Shown here: positions 6,464 to 12,261 of the stretch, piece after piece | Numbering within the stretch: position 1 is the stretch's first letter | How the letters are laid out: each line of letters begins with the position of its first letter | NCBI GenBank assembly: GCA_029779375.1 | Contig: JAKPAR010000387.1 | Span: forward strand, 1 to 12,261 | Length of the DNA stretch: 12,261 nt | From: Bacillota bacterium | GTDB lineage: Bacteria; Bacillota; Clostridia; Tissierellales; Sporanaerobacteraceae | Reading direction: 5' to 3' | Position numbers and translations under genes: made by a program | The notes under the pieces: model-generated | What the model was told of the DNA's origin: nothing | Databases searched by the model: none | The model's input: the letters and a program-made list of their open reading frames with translations, nothing else

Positions 6464-6498
6464 AATTTCAGCTCCCATATAAAAAGATTACAGATAAT

Positions 6499-6527
6499 AT
6501 TTTAATTTAATTGTTGCAAGAAATCAA
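6499..6527 (-). promoter_or_regulatory. Likely sigma-A promoter of the MBL-fold gene
   Basis: Minus strand: TTGATT (6527-6522), a 17-base spacer and TAAAAT (6504-6499), matching four and five of the six consensus bases. It lies about 35 bases upstream of the chosen ATG. Confidence 0.55.
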
Positions 6528-6537
6528 CTTGGAATGA

Positions 6538-6789
6538 TATAGAACAAGAACATTATTTTTGAACAATTCCTTTGATGATGCGTATGAAGAAGCTCGTCAT
6601 CATTATGGTGCTTTAAAGAATGTAGATATGATATTTAATGTTTCTAGTACAAAAGAACTTGCTTTTTTAGAGACTTTTGGAATACCATATGTTGGCTCTG
6701 GTATTGATCTTGTGCCTTTAAACAAGGCTATTAGAAAAGAAATTATAGCATACAGAGGAAGTGCTGAAAAGGAAGATTTCCATTCATAA
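6538..6789 (+). pseudogene. Remnant of an ATP-grasp (D-Ala-D-Ala ligase-like) gene
   Basis: An open stretch of about 80 codons without a credible start: the only candidate is TTG 6559 with no SD. The translation contains VDMIFNV, then ELAFLETFGIPYVGSGIDLVPLNKA and IRKEII, which match the central part of the D-alanine-D-alanine ligase fold (FN...LLE...GIPYTGSG...ALDKxxxK). The segment expected between FNV and the LE helix is shortened, and after AYRG (about 6759) the expected GIPTP and all the catalytic C-terminal ATP-grasp domain are missing; the frame stops 30 bases later. It therefore cannot encode an active ligase. It abuts the remnant of an unrelated transporter on the other strand, which points to deletions in this region. 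Family by resemblance; moderately sure. Confidence 0.6.
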
Positions 6790-7200
6790 CACCTTCAACA
6801 ACAAGCCTCATAAGAGTTGCTTGAGGTGCAGGGAGTTCTGATGAACCAAATCCCCATGCCTTGTTTAGAAGTACCTATAAATATTACTATGGCTAAAATT
6901 CCAAATAGTACTACTTTCATGGACAAATCTTGTTCGGTTCTAAGAGTTGATTTGTTATTAGCTCCAGCTTTAAGTCCGCTCATTGCTTCTTTAAAAGTTG
7001 TAAATATCAAAGGCAATGATTTGATAAGGCTTAATATTCCTCCAAAAGCTACTGCTCCAGCACCAAATACTATCTCTTAAGCCTATATAAGCATTAGCAG
7101 CACCAAATACTATGGACATAAGAATACCAACAATGATTGCAGTTGGGGAAAATTCAGGCAGTGCAGGTATATATGGTTTAAATTCTTCAGTATTTTTCAC
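6770..7200 (-). pseudogene. OPT-family oligopeptide transporter, decayed
   Basis: Pieces of one OPT transporter can be read in order on the minus strand in different frames. GTG 7200 (SD AGAGGT) opens with FKPYIPALPEFSPTAIIVG and IVFGAANAYIGL, the family N-terminus. After about 7080 the frame shifts to FGAGAVAFGGILSLIKSLP and TFKEAMSGLKAG, then RTEQDLSMKVVLFGILAIV. After about 6870 it shifts again to KAWGFGSSELPAPQATLMRL and VVEGVMNGNLP, the well-conserved late OPT motif. A full protein has over 600 residues; only about 140 codons remain, so at least two internal deletions with frame breaks and loss of the C-terminus have occurred. OPT proteins import peptides across the cytoplasmic membrane; this copy cannot. 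The intact start signal suggests fairly recent decay. Confidence 0.85.
7058..7113. repeat. 16-bp direct repeat at an OPT deletion junction
   Basis: CAGCACCAAATACTAT occurs at 7058-7073 and again, identically, at 7098-7113, 40 bases apart. On the minus strand both copies encode the same IVFGA stretch in different frames, on either side of the point where N-terminal OPT sequence jumps to a later part of the protein. The repeat may have mediated the deletion or been created by it. Confidence 0.6.
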
Positions 7201-7411
7201 TTTTCTGACCTCTTCTGTTATAGTATTTTTTTTATCTCAAATTTTATGTAAAAAAGAGAGGGGAAATAAATCTAGCTTACACAATAATTATAAATTAAAT
7301 CTATGCAATTTTAATATATTAGAGGATTTTCCAAATATATGTCGAATGGAAATACATATATATTCCTTAAGTATATTGATCGATAAGAAGGTGAAAATAG
7401 GGGGAGAGAGA

Positions 7412-8149
7412 ATGAATTGGGAACCTAAAAATTTCAAGCTAGAAGCTACAACTATATGGAATTTTCCTGAAAGAGGAAATTGGGCTACTCATAATGGAGA
7501 ATACCGGGGAAATTGGTCTCCATATGTGCCCAGAAATATTATTAGCAGGTATTCCCAAAAAGATGATATAGTTTTAGATCAATTTATGGGTAGTGGCACT
7601 ACTTTAATTGAAACGAAATTATTACAAAGAAAAGGAATAGGAGTTGAGATTAATCCTGAAACAATTAAAATAGCGAAAAAAAGCTTAAATTTTGATAAAA
7701 ATAGAGATTATGAACCTAGAATTTATAACGGCGATGCTAGAAATTTATACTTTATACCCAACAATAGTATCGATTTGATTTGCACACATCCACCATATTC
7801 AAATATAATTAAATATAGTCAGGGAATAAAAGGCGATTTATCAAATTGTGATGTGGATGAATTTATATATGAAATGGGAGCTGTGGTCAGAGAATGCTTT
7901 AGAGTTTTAAAAGAAGATAAATATTGTGCAATATTAATGGGAGATACAAGAAAGTCTAAACATATAGTACCATTGGGATTTAATGTGATGGAGAAGTATT
8001 TAGAAACTGGATTTTTATTAAAGGAAATCATTATCAAGGAGCAACACAATTGCAATACTACAAATTTTTGGTATGAGAAAAGTGTACGATATAATTTTCT
8101 TTTAATAGCTCATGAATATTTGTTTGTATTTAGAAAACCAAAGTTTTAA
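7412..8149 (+). CDS. DNA methyltransferase, N4/N6-type, of an R-M operon
   Basis: A 245-residue SAM-dependent DNA amino-methyltransferase. Order of motifs: an N-terminal segment IWNFPERGNWATHNGEYRGN and SPYVPRNII (motif X region), the SAM-binding motif I DQFMGSGTT (56-64) followed by GIGVEINP, then catalytic motif IV THPPY (125-129) and a C-terminal half with MGDTRK and HEYLFVFRKP. The X-I-IV order with a DPFxGSGTT-like motif I is unlike the classical beta group, and I see no separate large target-recognition domain; the short region after motif IV may serve. The frame is open upstream to 7112, but ATG 7412 is chosen for its GGGGAG SD and because the family N-terminus begins here. First gene of a three-gene operon; no clear promoter is visible in 7201-7411. 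It should protect one strand of the site cut by the third gene's product. Confidence 0.85.
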   Translation: MNWEPKNFKLEATTIWNFPERGNWATHNGEYRGNWSPYVPRNIISRYSQKDDIVLDQFMGSGTTLIETKLLQRKGIGVEINPETIKIAKKSLNFDKNRDYEPRIYNGDARNLYFIPNNSIDLICTHPPYSNIIKYSQGIKGDLSNCDVDEFIYEMGAVVRECFRVLKEDKYCAILMGDTRKSKHIVPLGFNVMEKYLETGFLLKEIIIKEQHNCNTTNFWYEKSVRYNFLLIAHEYLFVFRKPKF

Positions 8150-8177
8150 AATTAGTATTTATTAGGAGAGGATCAAA

Positions 8178-9014
8178 TTGGATAAAGATGAATTTGTAAT
8201 GCCTGTTGTCAAATGGGTGGGGGGCAAAAGACAGTTAATTTCTGAAATTGATAAATATCTGCCTTCCAATTATTCAACTTATTATGAGCCATTTCTAGGT
8301 GGAGGAGCAGTGCTTTTTCACTTACAGCCTCATAAAGCAGTAGTTAATGATATAAATGAGGAGCTTATGAATTTATATCAAGTGATAAAAGACAATGTGG
8401 AAGATTTGATAGAAGATTTGAAAAAGCATAAAAACGAACCAGATTATTTTTATAAAATTAGAGAATTGGATAGAGACATTCAAAAATACAATGAGTTGAC
8501 TCCTGTTGAAAGAGCTTCTAGGATACATTATCTAAATAAAACCTGTTACAATGGATTATTTAGGGTAAATTCTCAAGGCCAATTTAACGTACCTTTTGGG
8601 AGATACAAAAACCCCAATATTGTGAATGAAACGACTTTAAGAGCTGTAAGCAATTATTTTAATACTGCAAACATAATTTTTAAATGTTGTGACTTCGAAG
8701 AAGCAGTTAAAGGGTGTAGAAAAGGCAGTTTTATTTATTTTGATCCACCTTATGATCCTATTAGTGATACTAGCAGTTTCACAGGCTATGATAAAGGTGG
8801 TTTTGGCAAAACAGAACAAAAAAGACTAAAAGACCTATGTGATAATCTAAATAAAAGAGGCGTTAAGTTTTTACTTTCCAATTCTCAAACTCAATTTATA
8901 TTGGATCTATACAAGGATTATAGGATAGAAATAGTTCAAGCTAAAAGAACAATAAATTCAAAAGGCAACAAGAGGGGAGAAGTAAATGAAGTGTTGGTGA
9001 TGAATTATGAGTGA
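8178..9014 (+). CDS. Dam/DpnM-type adenine DNA methyltransferase (D12 class)
   Basis: A 278-residue alpha-group N6-adenine methyltransferase. Motif X KWVGGK (12-17), motif I YEPFLGGGAVLF (36-47), Asp58 of motif II (VVNDIN), the recognition segment CYNGLFRVNSQGQFNVPFGR (123-142) and catalytic motif IV DPPY (189-192) are present. The recognition segment closely resembles those of E. coli Dam and M.DpnIIA, so GATC is the likely target or the core of a longer one. The start is TTG 8178, nine bases after AGGAG; the first ATG (8199) is too far from any SD. Gap to the preceding methyltransferase is 28 bases, and the last 8 bases overlap the endonuclease gene. A GATC lies at 8171-8174 between SD and start. 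Enzyme class is near certain, exact site inferred. Confidence 0.92.
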   Translation: MDKDEFVMPVVKWVGGKRQLISEIDKYLPSNYSTYYEPFLGGGAVLFHLQPHKAVVNDINEELMNLYQVIKDNVEDLIEDLKKHKNEPDYFYKIRELDRDIQKYNELTPVERASRIHYLNKTCYNGLFRVNSQGQFNVPFGRYKNPNIVNETTLRAVSNYFNTANIIFKCCDFEEAVKGCRKGSFIYFDPPYDPISDTSSFTGYDKGGFGKTEQKRLKDLCDNLNKRGVKFLLSNSQTQFILDLYKDYRIEIVQAKRTINSKGNKRGEVNEVLVMNYE

Positions 9015-10287
9015 AACTAAAAATGATTTAGCTTGGGATAAACTTTTTACTAAATATAATATTTTGAATGAAATAGAGAAAAAAGGTTTTTTTGAAATTT
9101 CATCAATTCAAATCAATGAGTTTAGAGAAGCTAGATTGGCCACTAAATTTGATCATAAGATTAATTTGCCAAAGTTATTTAGAGAAAATCATTTGTCCAT
9201 TCTTCCTGTAACCAGGGGAAATTATGTTATTTCTCAATTTGAGGCCTATAAAGAATTTGATGAAATGAATACTGAAGTAACCAATATTGTTTTTCCAGAA
9301 TATATAGAAAGCATTGATTATAAAAATATAACTTCCGAATCAATGGCTATAAATTGTGCTTTTGTATCAGGTATATTGTCAGATTTTCTTCAAGATGATA
9401 AGATTTTGCCTACTGTTAATGGAAGGATGAGTTCAGATAAGTTTTCTTTTTATATCAATAATACTAATACAAATAAATCTGTAGAAATTAAAGTTTCAAA
9501 TTCTCAAATAGAAATTGATGGTGGTTTTGAGGGAAAAGAAAGTCTTGCACTAATAGAGGCTAAAAATTCAATTTCAGATGATTTTCTCATTAGGCAGTTA
9601 TATTATCCTTATAGATTGTGGAACAGCAAAATAGCAAAGGCAATAAGGCCAATTTTCATGGTGTATTCTAATGGTATTTTCACATTGTATGAGTATGAAT
9701 TTTTGGATACTTGCAATTATAATTCGTTAATTTTGACAAAACAAAAAAATTATACATTAGAACAATTTGATGTGAAGCTAGATGATATAAAGTCTATTCT
9801 AAATGAAGTACAGGTAATAGAAGAACCAAGGATTCCATTTCCACAAGCAGATAATATGAAAAGATTGATAAACTTGTTGGAATTATTATATACAAATGAT
9901 ATGACAAAAGAAGAAATAACTACTACCTATGATTTTGACCCAAGACAAACTAATTATTATACTGATGCGGGCAGGTATTTAGGAGTAATAGATAAAAGAA
10001 GAGAAAATGAAAATATAGTTTATTTTTTAACTGATGAAGGGAAAAGACTTTTCAATATGAATTTAAAGTTAAGACAGCTTAAATTTGTAGAACTAATACT
10101 TAAACACAGTGCCTTCAATAAAGTCTTAAAAGAATATTTTAAAATGGAGAAAATGTCTAAAAAGAGTGATATTGTAGAGATAATGAAAAAATCAAAGCTA
10201 TATAGAATAGGATCTGAAGAAACATTCAAAAGAAGAGCACAGACAATTTCAAGTTGGATTAATTGGATATTAGAATTAGCTAAATAG
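9007..10287 (+). CDS. Type II restriction endonuclease, PD-(D/E)XK type
   Basis: A 426-residue protein downstream of two methyltransferases; its ATG overlaps the preceding gene by 8 bases, so it is co-translated. The nuclease centre is visible as IEIDGGFEG (Asp171) followed by ALIEAKN (Glu184, Lys186), a D...ExK site, with a conserved-looking DDFLIRQLYYPYRLW next to it. The N-terminal 130 residues have no motif I recognise and may hold a recognition part. Residues 285-345 (TKEEITTTYDFDPRQTNYYT, then LGVIDKR and YFLTDEG) look like a winged helix, and 385-420 a second small helical DNA-binding part. It does not resemble DpnII or MboI in my memory. Role: cleaves DNA unmodified by the two partner enzymes; the site is unknown. 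The role rests on the active-site motif plus operon context. Confidence 0.8.
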   Translation: MSETKNDLAWDKLFTKYNILNEIEKKGFFEISSIQINEFREARLATKFDHKINLPKLFRENHLSILPVTRGNYVISQFEAYKEFDEMNTEVTNIVFPEYIESIDYKNITSESMAINCAFVSGILSDFLQDDKILPTVNGRMSSDKFSFYINNTNTNKSVEIKVSNSQIEIDGGFEGKESLALIEAKNSISDDFLIRQLYYPYRLWNSKIAKAIRPIFMVYSNGIFTLYEYEFLDTCNYNSLILTKQKNYTLEQFDVKLDDIKSILNEVQVIEEPRIPFPQADNMKRLINLLELLYTNDMTKEEITTTYDFDPRQTNYYTDAGRYLGVIDKRRENENIVYFLTDEGKRLFNMNLKLRQLKFVELILKHSAFNKVLKEYFKMEKMSKKSDIVEIMKKSKLYRIGSEETFKRRAQTISSWINWILELAK

Positions 10288-10290
10288 CTA

Positions 10291-10317
10291 GCCACGGGGA
10301 GCCCCGTGGCATTTTAC
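10291..10317 (+). terminator. GC-rich terminator after the restriction operon
   Basis: GCCACGGG, loop GAGC, CCCGTGGC (10291-10310) is a strong GC-rich 8-bp stem that stands out in AT-rich DNA and starts three bases after the endonuclease stop codon. The following ATTTTACATTT is an imperfect T-run. Confidence 0.75.
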
Positions 10318-10384
10318 ATTTATAATTTTTCCTAGTTATAATATTGAAATTGCTGAATAAATATTGGTATGGATTAAATTTGAG

Positions 10385-10413
10385 TTCAATATTTTATCTT
10401 AGTGTGATATAAT
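10385..10413 (+). promoter_or_regulatory. Likely extended -10 promoter of the pspA operon
   Basis: TGATATAAT (10405-10413) is an extended -10 with a perfect TATAAT. The hexamer TTCAAT (10385-10390) lies 17 bases upstream and matches the -35 consensus weakly. A short inverted repeat, TTGA-GT-TCAA, overlaps that position. It looks like a sigma-A promoter; no sigma-W-type AAC/CGT elements were noticed, unlike B. subtilis. Confidence 0.6.
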
Positions 10414-10445
10414 TTGTGTAATCCAATACAAAGGGGGCAAATACA

Positions 10446-11123
10446 ATGGGTATTTTGTCAAGATTTAAAGATATTATGTCTAGCAATATAAATGCAATGT
10501 TAGATAAGGCTGAAGATCCAGAAAAGATGATAGACCAATATTTGAGGGATTTAAATAGTGATTTAGGTAAAGTAAAAGCTGAAACAGCTTCCATAATGGC
10601 AGAAGAAAAGAGAGCTAAAAGACAATTAGATGAATGTAGAGAAGAAATTGCTAAAATGGAAAAGTATGCAGTGAAAGCATTGCAAGTAGGAAATGAAGAC
10701 GATGCAAGAAAGTTTTTAGAGAAAAAAGCTGAAATTGTGAAAAAAGAAAGTGAATTGGCAAAAGCATATGAATTGGCAGCGTCCAATTCCACAAGAATGA
10801 GACAAATGCATGACAAACTTGTAAGTGATATTGATGAATTGGAATCTAGAAGAGCTATGCTTAAAGGGAAAATGGCAGTAGCAAGAACTCAAGATAGAAT
10901 AAATAAAATAGGTTCTTCAGTAGACAGTGCAGGTAAATCCATATCAGCTTTTGACAGAATGGAAGAAAGGGTAAACAAAGCATTAGATGAAGCAGAGGCA
11001 ATTAAAGAATTAAATAGTAGTAAAAAAGATGATATAGAAGAATTGGCAGCTAAATATGACGATGTTGACACGAGTATAGATGATGAACTAGAGGCTCTAA
11101 AGGCAAAATTAAAAAATAATTAA
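10446..11123 (+). CDS. pspA: PspA/IM30 family membrane-stress protein
   Basis: A 225-residue, almost wholly alpha-helical protein of the PspA/IM30/ESCRT-III-like family. The N-terminus MGILSRFKDIMSSNINAMLD is the typical amphipathic helix with a RF(K/x)D motif and EDPEKMIDQYLRDL; a long charged coiled coil (about residues 25-190) carries EKRAKRQLDECREE, and FDRMEERVNKALDEAEA is the conserved C-terminal helix. Such proteins bind stressed membranes and oligomerise to limit proton leak. Length is normal. A strong GGGGG SD precedes the ATG. It is followed by a YdjG-like gene, as in the B. subtilis pspA-ydjGHI operon, where YdjGHI recruit PspA to the membrane. A hairpin after pspA probably makes its transcript more abundant than the downstream part. 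Confidence 0.93.
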   Translation: MGILSRFKDIMSSNINAMLDKAEDPEKMIDQYLRDLNSDLGKVKAETASIMAEEKRAKRQLDECREEIAKMEKYAVKALQVGNEDDARKFLEKKAEIVKKESELAKAYELAASNSTRMRQMHDKLVSDIDELESRRAMLKGKMAVARTQDRINKIGSSVDSAGKSISAFDRMEERVNKALDEAEAIKELNSSKKDDIEELAAKYDDVDTSIDDELEALKAKLKNN

Positions 11124-11129
11124 TAATAC

Positions 11130-11158
11130 AAAAGCTGTAGATTTATCTACAGCTTTTA
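11130..11158 (+). terminator. Intra-operon hairpin (partial terminator) after pspA
   Basis: AAAAGCTGTAGA (11130-11141), loop TTTA, TCTACAGCTTTT (11146-11157): a 12-bp perfect stem whose last bases are the T-run. It starts seven bases after the pspA stop and lies 24 bases before the next ATG. The short T-run suggests partial termination, so PspA would be made in excess over its membrane partners. Confidence 0.65.
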
Positions 11159-11181
11159 TCCCAATTGTGAGGTGAATTGCT

Positions 11182-12210
11182 ATGCTTATACATTACAAAT
11201 GTCCTAATTGTGGTTCTGATATGGTCTTTGATAGCAATACTGGGAAACTTAAATGCAATAGTTGTGGAAGAGAAGATGATATAGAGGGTTTTTCAGATGA
11301 GTTTATAACCCGTACTTTTTCAGAAGAGGATGGAAAAGAATATCATTGCAAAAATTGTGGGGCAGTCATAATCACTGAAGCAGAAACTACAGCAACTACT
11401 TGTAGCTTTTGTGGGGCAGCAGTAGTTCTTGGAGATAGACTTTCAGGAACCATGGCTCCATCTAAAGTTATTCCTTTTAAAATCAGTAAAAAACAAGCTG
11501 AGGAGGCCTTTAAGTCTTGGTGCAAAAATGGACTTTTGACTCCAAAAGGTTTTATGACTGCTGATAGAGTCAAGAAGATTACAGGGATGTATGTTCCTTT
11601 CTGGCTATATGATTTAAATAGTAGAGTCGAAGTAAATGCTGTTGGTACCAAAATAAGAGAATATACAAGAGGAGATTATATTTATACAGAGACTAGATAT
11701 TATGATGTGTATCGAGATATAAATCTTGATTATATAAAGGTGCCAGTAGATGCATCCGAAAAAATGAATGATGAACTAATGGATAAATTGGAGCCTTACA
11801 ATTATACTGACTTAAAAGAATTCAAAACCCCATATTTAGCTGGGTATATTGCGGAAAAGTACAATTATGATGAATCCCGAATGCTACCAAGAGCTAAGGA
11901 CAAGATTGAAAATTACATACAGTCCTATATAAATTCTACTATTGTGGGATATTCATCAGTTAGATTTACAAATAAGCATATTGATACATCTAAGAAAAAT
12001 GCTTATTACACTCTACTTCCTGTATGGATGGTGTATTATGACTATGAAGATTCAGAGCATGTTTTTGCTATGAATGGTCAAACAGGAAAAGTAGTAGGTA
12101 AACCTCCTATAAGTTATAAAAAGGCTGCTGCTTGGTTTGGTGGAATAGCTGGGTTTTCATTTATAATACTTAAGCTTATTTCAATTGCAATGGGAGGGGG
12201 ATTATGGTGA
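11182..12210 (+). CDS. YdjG-like double zinc-ribbon membrane protein
   Basis: A 342-residue protein resembling B. subtilis YdjG. Two TFIIB-like zinc ribbons lie at the N-terminus: Cys7, Cys10, Cys25, Cys28 and Cys56, Cys59, Cys74, Cys77. They are followed by a conserved block SKVIPFKISKKQAEEAFKSW and MYVPFWLYDL, a beta-rich middle region, LLPVWMVYYDY, and one C-terminal hydrophobic segment (about residues 313-338) that should anchor it in the membrane with the ribbons in the cytoplasm. Despite the ribbon type it is not a transcription factor; in B. subtilis YdjG works with YdjH and YdjI to bring PspA to the membrane under stress. The start is set by the GAGGTG SD at 11169-11174. It overlaps the next gene by 7 bases. 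Family certain, role from synteny. Confidence 0.85.
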   Translation: MLIHYKCPNCGSDMVFDSNTGKLKCNSCGREDDIEGFSDEFITRTFSEEDGKEYHCKNCGAVIITEAETTATTCSFCGAAVVLGDRLSGTMAPSKVIPFKISKKQAEEAFKSWCKNGLLTPKGFMTADRVKKITGMYVPFWLYDLNSRVEVNAVGTKIREYTRGDYIYTETRYYDVYRDINLDYIKVPVDASEKMNDELMDKLEPYNYTDLKEFKTPYLAGYIAEKYNYDESRMLPRAKDKIENYIQSYINSTIVGYSSVRFTNKHIDTSKKNAYYTLLPVWMVYYDYEDSEHVFAMNGQTGKVVGKPPISYKKAAAWFGGIAGFSFIILKLISIAMGGGLW

Positions 12211-12261
12211 GAAAAAAGAAAGTTTTATCTATTATTCTTTTATGTATTGTACTTCTAATTC
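12204..12261 (+). CDS. N-terminus of next pspA-operon gene (YdjH-like position)
   Basis: Partial gene cut by the window end. ATG 12204 follows a strong GGAGGGGG SD (three bases gap; GTG 12207 in the same frame is the alternative) and overlaps the end of the YdjG-like gene. The 19 visible residues are MVRKKKVLSIILLCIVLLI, a positively charged start and a hydrophobic helix, that is a signal peptide or membrane anchor. By position it corresponds to B. subtilis ydjH, a membrane/TPM-domain-type protein, but the visible part cannot confirm this. Confidence 0.7.
   Translation, partial: MVRKKKVLSIILLCIVLLI

Noticed and set aside
7339..7366. GGAA...TTCC imperfect inverted repeat upstream of the R-M operon as a C-protein operator.
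   Set aside because: The arms are only four bases, and no controller (HTH) gene is present in the operon.
7112..7411. A 100-codon upstream extension of the first methyltransferase frame.
   Set aside because: It has no SD at 7112, its first part is antisense to the OPT remnant, it lacks methyltransferase motifs, and a strong SD precedes ATG 7412.
8199..9014. ATG 8199 as the start of the Dam-like gene.
   Set aside because: It is about 30 bases from the AGGAG SD, whereas TTG 8178 is at the right distance and keeps the same frame.
1..12261. Search for CRISPR arrays, tRNA/rRNA genes, insertion-sequence ends and transposases.
   Set aside because: No regularly spaced repeats, cloverleaf tRNA or transposase-like protein was seen in the window.

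Overview
The window is AT-rich, densely coded DNA with strong Shine-Dalgarno (SD) sequences, several TTG starts and Clostridia-style families (oxygen-sensitive double-cubane Fe-S reductase, DUF3343, T-box leader, PspA). It most likely comes from a strictly anaerobic low-GC Firmicute, Clostridia/Tissierellia-like. This placement is inferred from gene content and base composition, not from a marker gene.

Layout. (1) 1-290: 3' end of a DUF1722/YbgA-type gene and its terminator. (2) 285-2272, minus strand: a perfect sigma-A promoter, a complete tyrosine-type T-box riboswitch with UAC specifier, a second terminator-like structure, a 26-codon leader ORF with three consecutive Tyr codons, and a tyrosine phenol-lyase-like PLP enzyme. 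(3) 2349-4009, plus strand: a double-cubane-cluster reductase (HgdB/YjiM type) followed after one base by a DUF3343 protein, closed by a bidirectional terminator. (4) 4017-6527, minus strand: a likely co-directional cluster of a metallo-beta-lactamase-fold hydrolase, a YihY/BrkB membrane protein and an HdeD/DUF308 membrane protein. (5) 6538-7200: two decayed genes, an ATP-grasp (D-Ala-D-Ala ligase-like) remnant on plus and an OPT-family oligopeptide transporter remnant on minus. (6) 7412-10310, plus: a three-gene restriction-modification operon of two unrelated DNA methyltransferases and a PD-(D/E)XK endonuclease. (7) 10405-12261, plus: a pspA operon resembling Bacillus subtilis pspA-ydjG-ydjH, with a hairpin between its first two genes; the third gene is cut by the window end.

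The most unusual feature is region 2. A T-box switches genes on when the cognate tRNA is uncharged, so the sequence predicts induction of a tyrosine phenol-lyase-like enzyme during tyrosine shortage. That is the reverse of what a tyrosine catabolic enzyme would need. Either the enzyme runs in the synthetic direction (phenol + pyruvate + ammonia to tyrosine) or it has another substrate. It keeps the residues of tyrosine phenol-lyase that contact the substrate ring and carboxylate but has lost an otherwise conserved PLP-contacting arginine. The YYY leader ORF, whose end carries the enzyme's SD, suggests a second tyrosine-linked control layer.
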